From an uncultured Kiloniellaceae bacterium (GTDB lineage Bacteria > Pseudomonadota > Alphaproteobacteria > Kiloniellales > Kiloniellaceae), in NCBI GenBank assembly GCA_947500035.1, contig CANMQP010000024.1:1-64000 (forward strand): a DNA stretch of 64,000 nt, written 5' to 3'. The number at the start of each line of letters is the position of its first letter. The stretch's first letter is position 1. A model generated the notes under the pieces. It was not told the origin of the DNA and searched no databases. It saw nothing but the letters and a program-made list of their open reading frames with translations. The translations under genes were made by a program, and so were the position numbers. This document shows, in pieces, positions 49,796 to 59,720 of the stretch.

Positions 49796-50761
49796 ATGAA
49801 CAGGATCTTTGAACAGCTTGGCTTTGGCATGGCGCTATTGGCCTTTTCAGCAACGACTGCCCTGGCGCAAACAGTATCCATTGCCACGCCGCCACAGGGT
49901 TCGGTCTGGAACACCATGGGATCGGTGTTTGCCGGCCAGGCTCGGGAGAAAGGCGCACTGAATGTCGTGGTACAGCCTTACGGCGGCAACTCGGCAATGA
50001 TGCAGGCGGTGCACCAGAGCCTGGCGGAATTCTCACTCAACGATGTGAACGATGTCATCACCGCAGTCGCTGGTACGGGCGAGTACGATGCAAAGCTCAG
50101 CAACCTGCGCGTCGTCGCCAAAATCAACCCCTTTCCTGTTGGCCTCTATGTGAAGAAGTCGCTTGGCATCACCAAGGTTTCGGAACTCAAAGGCAAAAGC
50201 GTGCCCTCCGGCTGGGATGCCTTTCCCCTCGGCCGCAGCCATATCGCCGGTATTCTCGCGGCCGGCGGCATTTCCTACGATGACGTCCGGGGCGTGCCCG
50301 TGCCCGAGCTAATCCGAGGGTCAGACGATATGGCTTCGGGCCGCGTGGACTCGGCATTCTTTGCTGTGGGCGGCCCCAAGGTTGCAGAGGTCGATGCGTC
50401 GGTCGGCGGCGTTCGTTTTTTGACGATCGACAGCAGCGAAGAAAGCCTGAAGCGCATTCAGGCTATTCGTCCGGCGTTCTATTTCTCGGACGTAAAGCCA
50501 GCGCCTTTTCGGGTCGGCGTCGAGTCGCCCATGGCGATGGTGACCTGGGATAACGTACTGGTCGCAGGCGCTGACGTCTCCGATGAAGTCGTGACTAAAC
50601 TGCTCACGGTGATGGCAGACAATGAAGGCGCCATGGGCGAGGCCTATCCACCCCTGCGCGCCTTCGCTGCCGAGCGGGCTTATAAGGCCTTTCCGGGTGT
50701 CGAATACCATCCTGCCGCTAAGGCATTCTTCAAGTCGCGCGGAATTGCGCTCATAAAATAG
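49796..50761 (+). CDS. TAXI-family TRAP substrate-binding protein
   Basis: 321 residues, ATG with GGGAGA upstream. Signal peptide (LGFGMALLAFSATTALAQ). The TAXI features are SIATPPQGSVWNTMGSVFAG near the N-terminus, VVVQPYGGNSAMMQAVHQSLAEFSLNDVND and a C-terminal domain ending in FFKSRGIALIK. It is directly followed by a fused TRAP permease and preceded by gentisate-pathway genes, so it probably captures salicylate or another aromatic acid. Confidence 0.92.
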   Translation: MNRIFEQLGFGMALLAFSATTALAQTVSIATPPQGSVWNTMGSVFAGQAREKGALNVVVQPYGGNSAMMQAVHQSLAEFSLNDVNDVITAVAGTGEYDAKLSNLRVVAKINPFPVGLYVKKSLGITKVSELKGKSVPSGWDAFPLGRSHIAGILAAGGISYDDVRGVPVPELIRGSDDMASGRVDSAFFAVGGPKVAEVDASVGGVRFLTIDSSEESLKRIQAIRPAFYFSDVKPAPFRVGVESPMAMVTWDNVLVAGADVSDEVVTKLLTVMADNEGAMGEAYPPLRAFAAERAYKAFPGVEYHPAAKAFFKSRGIALIK

Positions 50762-50777
50762 TTCATCGCAGTCAGAA

Positions 50778-50813
50778 AAGCGGGACGGTAACAAAAGATC
50801 ATCCATCCCGCTT
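50778..50813 (+). terminator. Stem-loop between TAXI receptor and permease genes
   Basis: AAGCGGGA (50778-50785) pairs with TCCCGCTT (50806-50813), with extra GG/CC pairing inside. Located between the receptor and permease genes, it resembles the intercistronic stem-loop after the peptide-binding protein and may raise receptor over permease expression. Confidence 0.55.
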
Positions 50814-50842
50814 GCTCGCTGTGTACTGAAGGCTGCGCGATT

Positions 50843-52807
50843 ATGACCGACAGCGAAACGGCGTCCCTCAAGGAAGAGCCGCTCCCTAAAGCAGCCGTGA
50901 TGGTTAAGCGCACGCTGGCTTTTTCACTCACGTCGTCAGCCGTTATCTGGGCGGCGGATATCCCATCGCGTCTCGGTTTCGCTTTCTATACGGAACAGTT
51001 TCTGGCCGTCGTTCTCGGCTTATCCTTGGCTCTTGTTTTCCTGATCCCACGCGGTTTCAGCGAGACAAACAGTTCAGGTGAGCGGTTGTGGGCGCCAAGC
51101 CGGCTTGATTGGCTTCTTTCGATGCTGGGATTATCACTCTGTCTCTGGATCGCGTTCCGGTATGCGGACTTCCTGGCACGCGCAATGCTTTTGCCCTGGG
51201 ACGGTCTCTTCGTCGCCGCTCTTTTGTTTACCCTCATCCTTGAGGGTCTGCGCCGCGCGGTGGGTTGGACACTGGTTATCGTTGTCTTCCTGATCTGCGG
51301 CTATGGCTTGATCGGCCATCTGGTGCCGGGCGCGCTACAAACGCGGGAGGTCGCCCCTGAACGCATGCTCCTCTACCTTGGATTCGATCCCAATGGCCTG
51401 TTGGGCCTAACGCTTATGGTTGCCTCAACCGTCGTTGTTGCCTTTGTTTTTTTCGGCCAACTCCTCCTGAAGTCGGGCGGTGCTGATTTTTTCAACGATA
51501 TCGCCCTGGCAGCAATGGGCAGACGGCGCGGCGGGTCCGCCAAAATTTCGATCGTGGCATCGGGGCTCTTTGGATCGATCTCCGGAGTCGTGGTTTCGAA
51601 CATCGTTGCAACCGGCGTCGTCACCATCCGCCTGATGACCCAATCGGGGTTCAAGCGCCATACAGCAGCCGCCATCGAGGCGGTCGCTTCGACAGGCGGT
51701 CAAATCGTGCCGCCGGTCATGGGTGCCGTTGCGTTCCTGATGGCGGACATTTTACAAAAGCCCTATGCCGAGATCGTGGTGGCGGCAATCGTTCCCGCGT
51801 TCCTGTATTACGTCGCTGTCTTCGTCCAGGCCGATCTGCAGGCCGCACGTGACGACATCGCCCCTGTCGATCCGGCCCTGATCCCCAAGGCCGGAAAGGT
51901 CTTGAGAACCGGGTGGGTTTTTATCCTGCCGTTTGCGGCTGTCGTGATCGCGCTCTTCTGGTTCAATCAACGCCCGGAAACGGCGGCCCTCTGGGGTGCC
52001 GGCACGGCGCTCCTAATCGGGTTGACGAAGGGTTATGACGGCAAACGTATGACCTTTCGTGATCTCATGCAGGCCATGATCGGAACCGGTAATTCGATTG
52101 TCGACATCATCATGATCGCGGCTGCAGCGGGCTTTATCATCGGCTGCCTGAATGTCACGGGCCTCGGGTTTGGATTAACCTTCACTCTGGTCGCCCTGGG
52201 AGAAGGTAGCCTGCTGCTCCTATTACTTGTCTGTGCTGCCGTTTGCATTGTCCTTGGCATGGGCATGCCGACCGTGGGGGTCTATCTGCTGCTGGCTGTC
52301 CTCGTGGCACCATCGCTCATTCAAAGCGGCGTCGAGCCAATCGCTGCACACCTGTTTATTTTCTACCTGGGCATGATGTCGATGGTGACACCACCCGTGG
52401 GCATCGGCGCGTTCTTTGCCGCCTCGATCGCCGGTGCCCGGCCTATGCAGACCGCGTTTACCGCGATGCGTTTCGGCTGGACGGCCTACATTATTCCGTT
52501 TCTCTTCGTCTTCTCTCCAGCATTGACTCTAAAAGGCAGCTGGCCTGAAATTCTGTTGAGTGTCGCAACAGCCTCGCTCGGGGTCTTTGCCGTATCCGCC
52601 GGATTCGTCGGCTATGTAAGCCGCAGAGCCGGCACTGCCGTGAGGATGGGGGCAGTAGCGTCAGGCGCTCTCCTCCTCGTCAATCAAGGTATCGCGGGGT
52701 CATGGGCGCCTTGGCTGAACGCAATCGGCCTTTTCGGGTTCGTCTCGCTCTACATCTTGCAAAGCAGACTCGGAACTCAGAAAGTGTTGAGCAATCCGGG
52801 CTCGTGA
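50843..52807 (+). CDS. TRAP transporter permease, fused 4TM/12TM type
   Basis: 654 residues with many membrane helices; the first ~170 correspond to the small (DctQ-like) subunit and the rest to DctM. Conserved TAXI-TRAP segments are present: FFGQLLLKSGGADFFNDIALAAMGRRRGGSAKISIVASGLFGSISGVVVSNIVATG, GGQIVPPVMGAVAFLMADIL and LGMGMPTVGVYLLLAVLVAPSL. Together with the preceding TAXI receptor it forms a complete importer. Probable last gene of the aromatic operon. Confidence 0.95.
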   Translation: MTDSETASLKEEPLPKAAVMVKRTLAFSLTSSAVIWAADIPSRLGFAFYTEQFLAVVLGLSLALVFLIPRGFSETNSSGERLWAPSRLDWLLSMLGLSLCLWIAFRYADFLARAMLLPWDGLFVAALLFTLILEGLRRAVGWTLVIVVFLICGYGLIGHLVPGALQTREVAPERMLLYLGFDPNGLLGLTLMVASTVVVAFVFFGQLLLKSGGADFFNDIALAAMGRRRGGSAKISIVASGLFGSISGVVVSNIVATGVVTIRLMTQSGFKRHTAAAIEAVASTGGQIVPPVMGAVAFLMADILQKPYAEIVVAAIVPAFLYYVAVFVQADLQAARDDIAPVDPALIPKAGKVLRTGWVFILPFAAVVIALFWFNQRPETAALWGAGTALLIGLTKGYDGKRMTFRDLMQAMIGTGNSIVDIIMIAAAAGFIIGCLNVTGLGFGLTFTLVALGEGSLLLLLLVCAAVCIVLGMGMPTVGVYLLLAVLVAPSLIQSGVEPIAAHLFIFYLGMMSMVTPPVGIGAFFAASIAGARPMQTAFTAMRFGWTAYIIPFLFVFSPALTLKGSWPEILLSVATASLGVFAVSAGFVGYVSRRAGTAVRMGAVASGALLLVNQGIAGSWAPWLNAIGLFGFVSLYILQSRLGTQKVLSNPGS

Positions 52808-52912
52808 CATCTTGTTGTAGCAATGAGCGTAGATGGGAAAGCCGGCCCTTGATATGGCGACCAGCTCTCAGCTATCGTTCTCAATAAGCCTGTCCGAAAA
52901 TTCGAATGACAC

Positions 52913-53392
52913 TCAGTCTTCTGCAGGACTGCTCTGTAGTTGTGTGTAGTTTTCGATCCCCATGCGCTCGATCATGTCGAACTGCGTCTCTAGGAAATCA
53001 ACGTGCTCTTCTTCACTGCTCAGGATTTCGCGGAACAGATGACGGGTGGCGTAGTCCCCGACCTTCTCGCAATGTGCAATAGCGTTTTGCAATGTCGGGA
53101 GGGCGTCATGTTCGAGCTTGAGGTCACATTCGAGGATCTCCTTGACGCTCTCTCCAATCATCAGCTTGCCGAGCTCCTGCAGATTGGGTAGGCCGTTTAA
53201 GAAAAGGATTCTCTCGATCAGCCGATCGGCATGTTTCATCTCATCGATCGACTCTTCATATTCATACTCGGCGAGCTTCGACACGCCCCAGTCTTTCAAC
53301 ATCCTTGAATGCAGGAAATACTGATTGATTGCAGTGAGCTCGTTCTTGAGCGCCTCATTCAGAAACTCAATGACTTTTTTGTCGCCCTTCAT
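52913..53392 (-). CDS. bfr: Bacterioferritin
   Basis: 159 residues, the family length. The ferroxidase residues E18, E51, H54, E94, E127 and H130 are all in place, and M52 is the axial haem ligand (DEMKHAD). It stores iron as a 24-mer with haem at subunit interfaces. The promoter region to its right contains Fur-like sequences shared with the divergent siderophore-interacting-protein gene. Confidence 0.97.
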   Translation of the reverse strand: MKGDKKVIEFLNEALKNELTAINQYFLHSRMLKDWGVSKLAEYEYEESIDEMKHADRLIERILFLNGLPNLQELGKLMIGESVKEILECDLKLEHDALPTLQNAIAHCEKVGDYATRHLFREILSSEEEHVDFLETQFDMIERMGIENYTQLQSSPAED

Positions 53393-53781
53393 CTCTCATC
53401 TCCTCGGCTTTAGCCGCTTTTACGTTCAGAAGTACGTTGGTTTTACGCAATAACCCGGTGCTTGGATTTGTATTATTTACAGGAAAAATCACAATGTTCG
53501 AGTTTTATAAAAAACCTTCAAGTTTTTCAACAGAACTATGATAACAATTATCATTAACAACGATAATGATAATTAATTACTTCACTTATATTCGTAGAAT
53601 GGACTCCGACCGGGATGAGCATTCGCGTTTCAGCTCTGTTGCAGAAACTCCGGTAGATTGAAACCGCGGCGCTGACAAAAGCGACATTTCTAACGGTTAA
53701 ATTCTGGCGGTACCCCCTTCAAAAGTTTATTTTTTTTGACGAAATGCGCGCATCTGACCAACCGCGACGGAAGAGAAGTAC
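53393..53781. other. Divergent intergenic region of bfr and SIP genes
   Basis: 389 AT-rich bases without a gene. They hold the presumed promoters of bfr (left) and the siderophore-interacting protein (right) with Fur-like boxes at 53538-53580. The rest has no clear structure. Confidence 0.6.
53540..53580. promoter_or_regulatory. Fur-like boxes
   Basis: GATAATGATAATTAATTAC (53562-53580) matches the 19-base Fur consensus GATAATGATAATCATTATC at 15 positions. An overlapping inverted pattern, GATAACAATTATCATT (53540-53555), lies just before it. Their place between two iron genes supports iron-dependent control. Confidence 0.75.
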
Positions 53782-54588
53782 ATGGCCTCAATTAAAGCTG
53801 CGGGGAACACTAAAAATACACGCCCACCCCCGCGCATTCTGAGCGTAAAAGAAAAGACCCGGCTCACACCGAACATGATCCGCATCACCTTTGCCGGGCC
53901 GGAAATCGAAACTATCCGAACCGGTTGCGAGGGCGCTAACTGCAAACTAATGCTTCCGAAACAAGGTCAAAGCCGAGAGGCCTTTGCCCTCCAACTTCAG
54001 GATGGTCCAAGACCAACCACACGAACCTATACGGTCCGGCATTTACGTCGCGACATTCAGGAGTTGGATATCAACTTTGTCGATCATGGCGAGGAAGGCC
54101 CCGCCAGTGCCTGGGCGAATGCCGCGAAGCCGGGCGACTTTTGCGGATTCGCCGGCCCTGGGCCTGTAAAGCTGGCTGAGTTTTACGCCGATTGGTACCT
54201 GGTGGCGGCAGATATGTCGGCGCTTCCTGTAGCGGCAGCCGCCCTCGAGGCAATGCCTCGGGACGCGAAGGGCGTCGCAGTATTTGAGATCACCGAAGCC
54301 AGCGATCGACAGGCAATCGATGCACCTGCCGGGATCGATGTGCATTGGCTTTTACACAGCGATCCGCACCGCCCATCAAGCGCACAGGTTGACTTCATTA
54401 CAGAAATGGAGTGGCCGACCGGTGTGGTTCAAACCTGTATCGCCGGAGAAAGCGGCGTGATCAGGACACTGCGCGATTATCTGGCAAATCAGCGCAGGAT
54501 TCCGCGCAAAGACTGCTATGTCTCAGGATATTGGAGAATCGGCCTGATCGAAGACGAACATCAAGCAATGAAACGCAAGGAAGCTTGA
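53782..54588 (+). CDS. Siderophore-interacting protein (ViuB-like ferric reductase)
   Basis: 268 residues, ATG preceded by GGAAGAGAAG. The FAD-binding domain includes RPTTRTYTVRHLRRDIQELDINFVDHGEEGPASAWANAAKPGDFCGFAGPGP, the classical SIP sequence (R-x-YT-x-R, then HG...GPA-x-W). The C-terminal domain has WYLVAADMSALPVAAAALEAMP and a closing VSGYWRIGLIEDEH. It reduces ferric siderophores in the cytoplasm to release iron. Convergent with tonB. Confidence 0.93.
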   Translation: MASIKAAGNTKNTRPPPRILSVKEKTRLTPNMIRITFAGPEIETIRTGCEGANCKLMLPKQGQSREAFALQLQDGPRPTTRTYTVRHLRRDIQELDINFVDHGEEGPASAWANAAKPGDFCGFAGPGPVKLAEFYADWYLVAADMSALPVAAAALEAMPRDAKGVAVFEITEASDRQAIDAPAGIDVHWLLHSDPHRPSSAQVDFITEMEWPTGVVQTCIAGESGVIRTLRDYLANQRRIPRKDCYVSGYWRIGLIEDEHQAMKRKEA

Positions 54589-54626
54589 GAGATCTTTTCT
54601 GGTATCTGGCGCCGGTATTCAAAAAA

Positions 54627-55670
54627 TTATCGCAGGAAGAACGCGACCGGTACGACCAACTCCATTTGATCGCCGCGCATTTCCGCCGGCATCGTCGGCA
54701 CGGGGTTCGCACGCTCAATCATGTCAGCAACTTCACTGTCGAGAAGCCTATGGCCCGAACTCTTGGTGATGCGATAGTCCAGTACATTGCCCTGGCGATC
54801 TATCACGAAGGATAGGATTGCCGTGCCCTGTTGCCGACGCGTTCGGGCGCGGCGCGGGTACTTTTTGTGCTTCTCGAGCCAGGCCTGGATGAGTGCGCTG
54901 AAGTCAGCGGTCGCGCCCGGTTGTCCTCCGCCGGCGGTCGAATCACCACTCCCAGCCGCCGACTGATCCTTGGTCCCAGACCTGCCGTCAGTGCCTGCGG
55001 TCGATAAAACTTCTCCCGGCTCGGATGTCGGTTCCACTTCGGGCTCCACCGACTTGGCAGTTGTGGTCGGTGCAGCTGTCTCTGCCGGCTTCAGCTCGAG
55101 CACTTCTTTTTTTACAGGTTCCGTTTTACGCGGCGACACCGGCTTTGAGCGAGGAGGTTCCGGTACCTTACGGGCGACCACCTCTTGCGTAACGGCTTTG
55201 ATCTCTTCTTCGACCGGTTTTGCTTCTACGGCTTCCGCCACGATTTCAACAGGAGCCTCCGCCTCGACCTCCACAGGAATTTCGGCTTCGACCTCAACCA
55301 TTGGCTCGGCAATGACCTCTGTTGTCGCCACCTGCTCCTCCACTACCTCCACCGGCGTTTCGGTGCTCACAGGCGGTACGGCAACGACCTCTTGTTCTTC
55401 GGCAATCTCAGTCTCGCGGACCTCCTCGGTCACCTCTGTGGCCTCGAGAACGTCTGCTTCCTCGGTCGGTGCAGGCGCCTCTTCCACGGTTCCAGGTGCG
55501 CTGCCTGCCAACCCCAGGCCAATCTCGATCCCGCCAATGCCCGTGTTCGGCGTCCCGGAGGAGGGTTTTTGCCAAAACAAACCAACAGCAACGCCGAGAT
55601 GAATTGCCAGGGAGACAACGAGTACCACCGCGAAATTTCGGCGGGAGATCTTTGCCACACTTTGCCGCAT
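54627..55670 (-). CDS. tonB: TonB family energy transducer
   Basis: 347 residues from ATG 55670; a longer in-frame start lacks support. One N-terminal transmembrane helix (FAVVLVVSLAIHLGVAVGLFW, with the SxxxH His) is followed by a long Glu/Val/Ala/Pro-rich periplasmic spacer and a C-terminal TonB domain: AWLEKHKKYPRRARTRRQQGTAILSFVIDRQGNVLDYRITKSSGHRLLDSEVADMIERANPVPTMP. It couples the proton gradient to outer-membrane receptors. No exbB/exbD gene is adjacent. Located in an iron-uptake block. Confidence 0.92.
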   Translation of the reverse strand: MRQSVAKISRRNFAVVLVVSLAIHLGVAVGLFWQKPSSGTPNTGIGGIEIGLGLAGSAPGTVEEAPAPTEEADVLEATEVTEEVRETEIAEEQEVVAVPPVSTETPVEVVEEQVATTEVIAEPMVEVEAEIPVEVEAEAPVEIVAEAVEAKPVEEEIKAVTQEVVARKVPEPPRSKPVSPRKTEPVKKEVLELKPAETAAPTTTAKSVEPEVEPTSEPGEVLSTAGTDGRSGTKDQSAAGSGDSTAGGGQPGATADFSALIQAWLEKHKKYPRRARTRRQQGTAILSFVIDRQGNVLDYRITKSSGHRLLDSEVADMIERANPVPTMPAEMRGDQMELVVPVAFFLR

Positions 55671-55931
55671 TGCATTACCTGAGAGGGTTGAACGAACGCA
55701 ATTGAGCCTCTGCGCGAGGAGAAAAACCATAAACGAGCGGTTCGCCCCCTCAGCTCAGCGCAACTGAGTATCAATAGCGGCGCCAAACTAGCAATGCGGA
55801 AAGCAAGTCGCAATCTTTCGTGGGCCGATTCAGGCACTTCAGTCATTGAAAAGCCTTGCCAGGGGAACTTTGGTTGAGCAAGTCCACAGAAGTAGCTCAG
55901 TCCCGGATTCCTAACTACGAGACGCCGATCT

Positions 55932-57089
55932 CTATCTAAAACCAAATTGTCCCATGATCCTGCGCCACCAGAGATACAAACCGGTCACCGACAACAAGGT
56001 TAACGACAGGCCGACCAAAAAGATCATCGGTAACCGCAGGGGACCAAAAATTCGGCCCGCGTGAATTGACTGGCTCACAGCACCGACCATGCCAAAGCCC
56101 TCAAGTGAGTGGCTCTCTATAACTTCCGGGCAGGAAGCATGCACCCAAACCCGGAGGTCGCCATCCATCCGATCCAGGTCCTGCCCCGTTGAGAGGTAAA
56201 GCGTGTGGTATGGACTGCCGAAAGCCGCGAATTCCGCTTCAAGCAGCCGGGTGCCCGGATGATACGCAAGAGCTGCCTCAACTGCCCTCCCCGGCGTTAC
56301 GGGTCCGTCACAGTTGGCGCTGTCGCGGGTGTCGGACATAGAGGATGGAGCCTGGTCGACGACCGAGGTGAATTTTTGCGGGAACCAGTCCGGTTTGGAC
56401 CAATAAACGCCTGTGATTGCCCATAGAAGGATAAGGAGCGACAGCCAAAAGCCGACAATTGAGTGTAACCGCCAAAACTTACGCTGAAACACTCCGGAGA
56501 TCTTAAAGGATTTAACTTTGCGCAAAACCCGCTGACGCCCGGGCCACCAGAGATAAAGACCGAGACCTGCAAGTACAGCCATCAGAAGCCCGATGACAGC
56601 AACAAACACAAGCCCGGCATCTCCGGCCAGAAGTGTGTAGTGAAAGTCGATCAGTTCGTGCGTAAGTGTTCGGTTCAGAAAGAAGCTTCCGGTGGCTTCA
56701 CCGGTCGCCGGATTGAAACTGACAACCTGAATCTCGCCGCCCGCGTCGGGTGACGCTGAGAGGCCGTAGATCATTTCAGCATCCGTGACCACCTCGGCAT
56801 TCGGTCCCAGGTAGCCTAAAGGAATAAAGGTCTCGCCTGCGGCCTGCACCGCGCTGTCAATGTAACGATCCAGATCGACTGAAAGCCCCTCCTCACGCTT
56901 CTCCGCCGGTCTGAGGGCTCCAGTCTCAAGAGACAGAAGGTACCCGGAGAAAGCGATCGCTATCCCTGAAATCGAGACTCCTAGAATGAAGAGTCCTGCA
57001 AAAGCTCCCATCCAGGCGTGAACATCAAGCATGACGCGCCTGATCTTTCCTGCACGCGCTCTCTGTTTTTCAGAAGGATGACCGGTCAC
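55932..57089 (-). CDS. PepSY-associated TM protein (iron-regulated reductase-like)
   Basis: 385 residues with four predicted membrane helices. RRVMLDVHAWMGAFAGLFILGVSISGIAIAFSG, LHSIVGFWLSLLILLWAITGVYWSKPDWFP and a final VGLSLTLLSVTGLYLWWRRI are the PepSY-TM hallmarks, with conserved histidines that could bind haem. Relatives such as FpvG act in ferric-siderophore reduction. It is 5 bases downstream of the receptor gene, so it is co-transcribed with it. Confidence 0.9.
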   Translation of the reverse strand: MTGHPSEKQRARAGKIRRVMLDVHAWMGAFAGLFILGVSISGIAIAFSGYLLSLETGALRPAEKREEGLSVDLDRYIDSAVQAAGETFIPLGYLGPNAEVVTDAEMIYGLSASPDAGGEIQVVSFNPATGEATGSFFLNRTLTHELIDFHYTLLAGDAGLVFVAVIGLLMAVLAGLGLYLWWPGRQRVLRKVKSFKISGVFQRKFWRLHSIVGFWLSLLILLWAITGVYWSKPDWFPQKFTSVVDQAPSSMSDTRDSANCDGPVTPGRAVEAALAYHPGTRLLEAEFAAFGSPYHTLYLSTGQDLDRMDGDLRVWVHASCPEVIESHSLEGFGMVGAVSQSIHAGRIFGPLRLPMIFLVGLSLTLLSVTGLYLWWRRIMGQFGFR

Positions 57090-57093
57090 GGCG

Positions 57094-59520
57094 CTAGAAA
57101 CTAACCTTCATTCCCGCACCAAAAACGCGCGGCGCACCAACAGTCGCGCCTGTCCCGAAGTTGTTCAGGACGTAGAACTCGTCGAAGACGTTGTTGACGA
57201 AGGCAAAGGCTTCAAGATTTTCCAGGCGGTAACTCACCTGCAGATCCGTAACCACATAGGCGTCGGACTCAAAGTCGTTACTGTCATCAGTAAAGTAACT
57301 ATCCGAATAGCGGACTCTTGCGCCAAGCGTCAGGTCTTTTATCACCTCGTAGTCGACGCCCGCAGAGAAGGTGACGTTGGGAGCGAACGCGAGTTGGTTC
57401 CCCTCCACGTTCGGATCCGAAGAACTTGAGAAATCAACGATCTCGGTGTTCAACAACCCAAGACCGCCAAAGAAGCGTAGTTGTTTGCTTGCCAGAAAAT
57501 CGGCGCTGACTTCAGTGCCGTAGCTGCGGACCTTGTCAACGTTGTCGATCTCAAATTCCGGATCGCCAAATACGTCGAACCCGATAAAACTGAAAGACTG
57601 AAAGTCGCGATAATCGGCGAAAAAGATATTCGCATTCACGCCCAGCCGATTCTCGAAAAACTGTGCCCGGGCGAAGGCTTCGTAATTCCAGACGGTCTCT
57701 TCATCGAAAGTATCCGAGGCACCGGTTCCGAAATTAATTGTCGTTCCGCCCGGATTAAAACCGCGTGACACCAGAGCACCAATGCGCAGTTCATCGGTTA
57801 CGTCGTAGCCAATGCTTATCTTCGGCAGGAAAGCATCGAAGGTCTCGTCAAAATCCAGGGTTGCCGGGCCAAGATCGCCGCTACGATCCTGCTTGTTCCA
57901 CTGGTAACGCAGGCCCAGAGTGACATCGAAACGCTCGGTCAAACCGACGGTCGTTTCGCCGAAGAGTCCGACACTAGTCTTCTCATCCTCGAAATCGCCG
58001 GTTCCCAGGAAGGCTGTCAGGTCAATGAACTCATCGCTATCGGTCCGGCGGAAATAACTGCCCACTAGACCTGAGAGGCTGCCGTCGTCATTCGCGTAGG
58101 CCAAAGTCGTCTCATTTACGAGGTCCAGACTGTCAATTTCCGCAACCCCCTGTCCCGGTGGGGCCAGCCTTTCAAACTCGATGTCTGCAATGGAGAACTG
58201 ATTGCTCAGTTCGAAACTGTCGTTGAGGCTGTAACTGATATCGTGGATGCCGTTGACCGCTTCAGTTTTGATAACCGACTGATTGGGGTTCAACGCCTCC
58301 AGATCCGAGAAAGGCTGTCGAACGAATTCTCCCTGTGGCGCCTGGCTCTCGCTCCGGCTGAGTGTCAGCTTGGTGGAAAGTTCTGGTATGGCCTCAGGCT
58401 CCCAGAGCAATTTCGAACGCACAACAGATGCTTCGAAGTCTTCAGGATCCTCACCAAAATCAACAGTTGTCGGATAATCAACGAAGGACTGCTTCCTCTG
58501 ATAGTCAATGGTGATACGCGCAGCCAGTTCGTCCTCGATTAGTGGTCCCGATACCGCCACAGCGGCCTGCCGCTGTCCGAAAGAGCCACCTTCTGCCAGG
58601 GCATTAAATTCCGGCTCGAAGGTCGGGTCTTTCGTAACAACGTAGATCGCGCCGGCAATTGAGTTTTCGCCCTGTGCCGTTGTTTGCGGTCCACGGAAAA
58701 CCTCGACACGCTCAAGATCAAATGCGGAAGTGGCTCCGAAGACATATTCGTTAAAACTGACCGGTCTTCCGTCAACGGTAACGGTCGCACGCGGAAGAGC
58801 GCCACCCGCGAAAGCATCCTCGCTTGAGAGCGGACCTGTGGTGTCGACACCGCGGATCGCAGGCGCCTGGTTCTGCTGACCGGAGGAAGTGATGTTGGGA
58901 ATACGTTCCAGAATGTCTCCGACGTTATCGATAGAAGGCGTGCGTTCAATGTCCTCGCCCCGCACGACGGCAACCGAGGACGAAGTCTCGAATACGCTTC
59001 TTTCTACCCGCTCACCAGTGACTGTAATCGGAGCCAGTTGCAGGGATTGATCTTCTTGAACAGTCGCCTGTTCGAGCGTCACGGTATTGGCGTCGGTAAA
59101 ACGATAGTTGAGGCCTGTTCCAGCCAACAACGCGCGAAGCGCCTGTTCGGGTTCGACGCTGCCCTGGACGCCCTGGGTCTCAAGACCGGCCGTCAAATTC
59201 GCTGGATAGAGCAACTGCAAGTCCACTTGTTGCGAGAATGCGAGAAGTGCGTCTTGCAAGCTCCCGGCCGAGATAGAAAAGGATTGCGGCTCGGCTTGCG
59301 TGGTTTGAGCGATCTGCACACGCGGACCCAAATCGGAACCGCTGTAAAAACCCCTTCCCTCCTCCAGCGCCGCCAGACGCTTCTGCCAATCACTTGCCAG
59401 GCAGGGTTGGGCGACAATCGCCGAAACCAATACTGCACTCCTCAGCAATACTGTTGCACTAACTCCACAGTTTTTACCCAAAGCGACAGCTTTTCGCAGC
59501 GCTTGCTCCGTCCCGATCAT
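57094..59520 (-). CDS. TonB-dependent siderophore receptor with STN signalling domain
   Basis: About 808 residues from ATG 59520, GGGGG upstream; an in-frame extension beyond this is unlikely. A signal peptide (TVLLRSAVLVSAIVAQPCLAS) is followed by an STN domain (SFSISAGSLQDALLAFSQQVDLQLLYPANLTAGLETQGVQGSVEPEQALRALLAGTGL), a plug domain (FETSSSVAVVRGEDIERTPSIDNVGDILERIPNI) and a 22-strand barrel ending in VSF. The STN domain lets the receptor signal to the FecR/FecI pair encoded upstream. Ligand unknown, probably a siderophore. Confidence 0.95.
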   Translation of the reverse strand: MIGTEQALRKAVALGKNCGVSATVLLRSAVLVSAIVAQPCLASDWQKRLAALEEGRGFYSGSDLGPRVQIAQTTQAEPQSFSISAGSLQDALLAFSQQVDLQLLYPANLTAGLETQGVQGSVEPEQALRALLAGTGLNYRFTDANTVTLEQATVQEDQSLQLAPITVTGERVERSVFETSSSVAVVRGEDIERTPSIDNVGDILERIPNITSSGQQNQAPAIRGVDTTGPLSSEDAFAGGALPRATVTVDGRPVSFNEYVFGATSAFDLERVEVFRGPQTTAQGENSIAGAIYVVTKDPTFEPEFNALAEGGSFGQRQAAVAVSGPLIEDELAARITIDYQRKQSFVDYPTTVDFGEDPEDFEASVVRSKLLWEPEAIPELSTKLTLSRSESQAPQGEFVRQPFSDLEALNPNQSVIKTEAVNGIHDISYSLNDSFELSNQFSIADIEFERLAPPGQGVAEIDSLDLVNETTLAYANDDGSLSGLVGSYFRRTDSDEFIDLTAFLGTGDFEDEKTSVGLFGETTVGLTERFDVTLGLRYQWNKQDRSGDLGPATLDFDETFDAFLPKISIGYDVTDELRIGALVSRGFNPGGTTINFGTGASDTFDEETVWNYEAFARAQFFENRLGVNANIFFADYRDFQSFSFIGFDVFGDPEFEIDNVDKVRSYGTEVSADFLASKQLRFFGGLGLLNTEIVDFSSSSDPNVEGNQLAFAPNVTFSAGVDYEVIKDLTLGARVRYSDSYFTDDSNDFESDAYVVTDLQVSYRLENLEAFAFVNNVFDEFYVLNNFGTGATVGAPRVFGAGMKVSF

Positions 59521-59720
59521 TCTTATGCCCCCAGTGCTCAAAATGTTCTTCGCAACGACACGCGATAGCGCTCGCGTGCGCTGCACACTTGATAAGACTG
59601 GAGAGGGCTCTTTCTCCTGACCTGTCATGAGAAAAAAAGCGGAGAGGATAAAAAAAACAATCGAAAGCAGTCAGTGCAGCATGGCCATTCAAACTGCTAC
59701 CGGGTACTCAATACTAAGGC

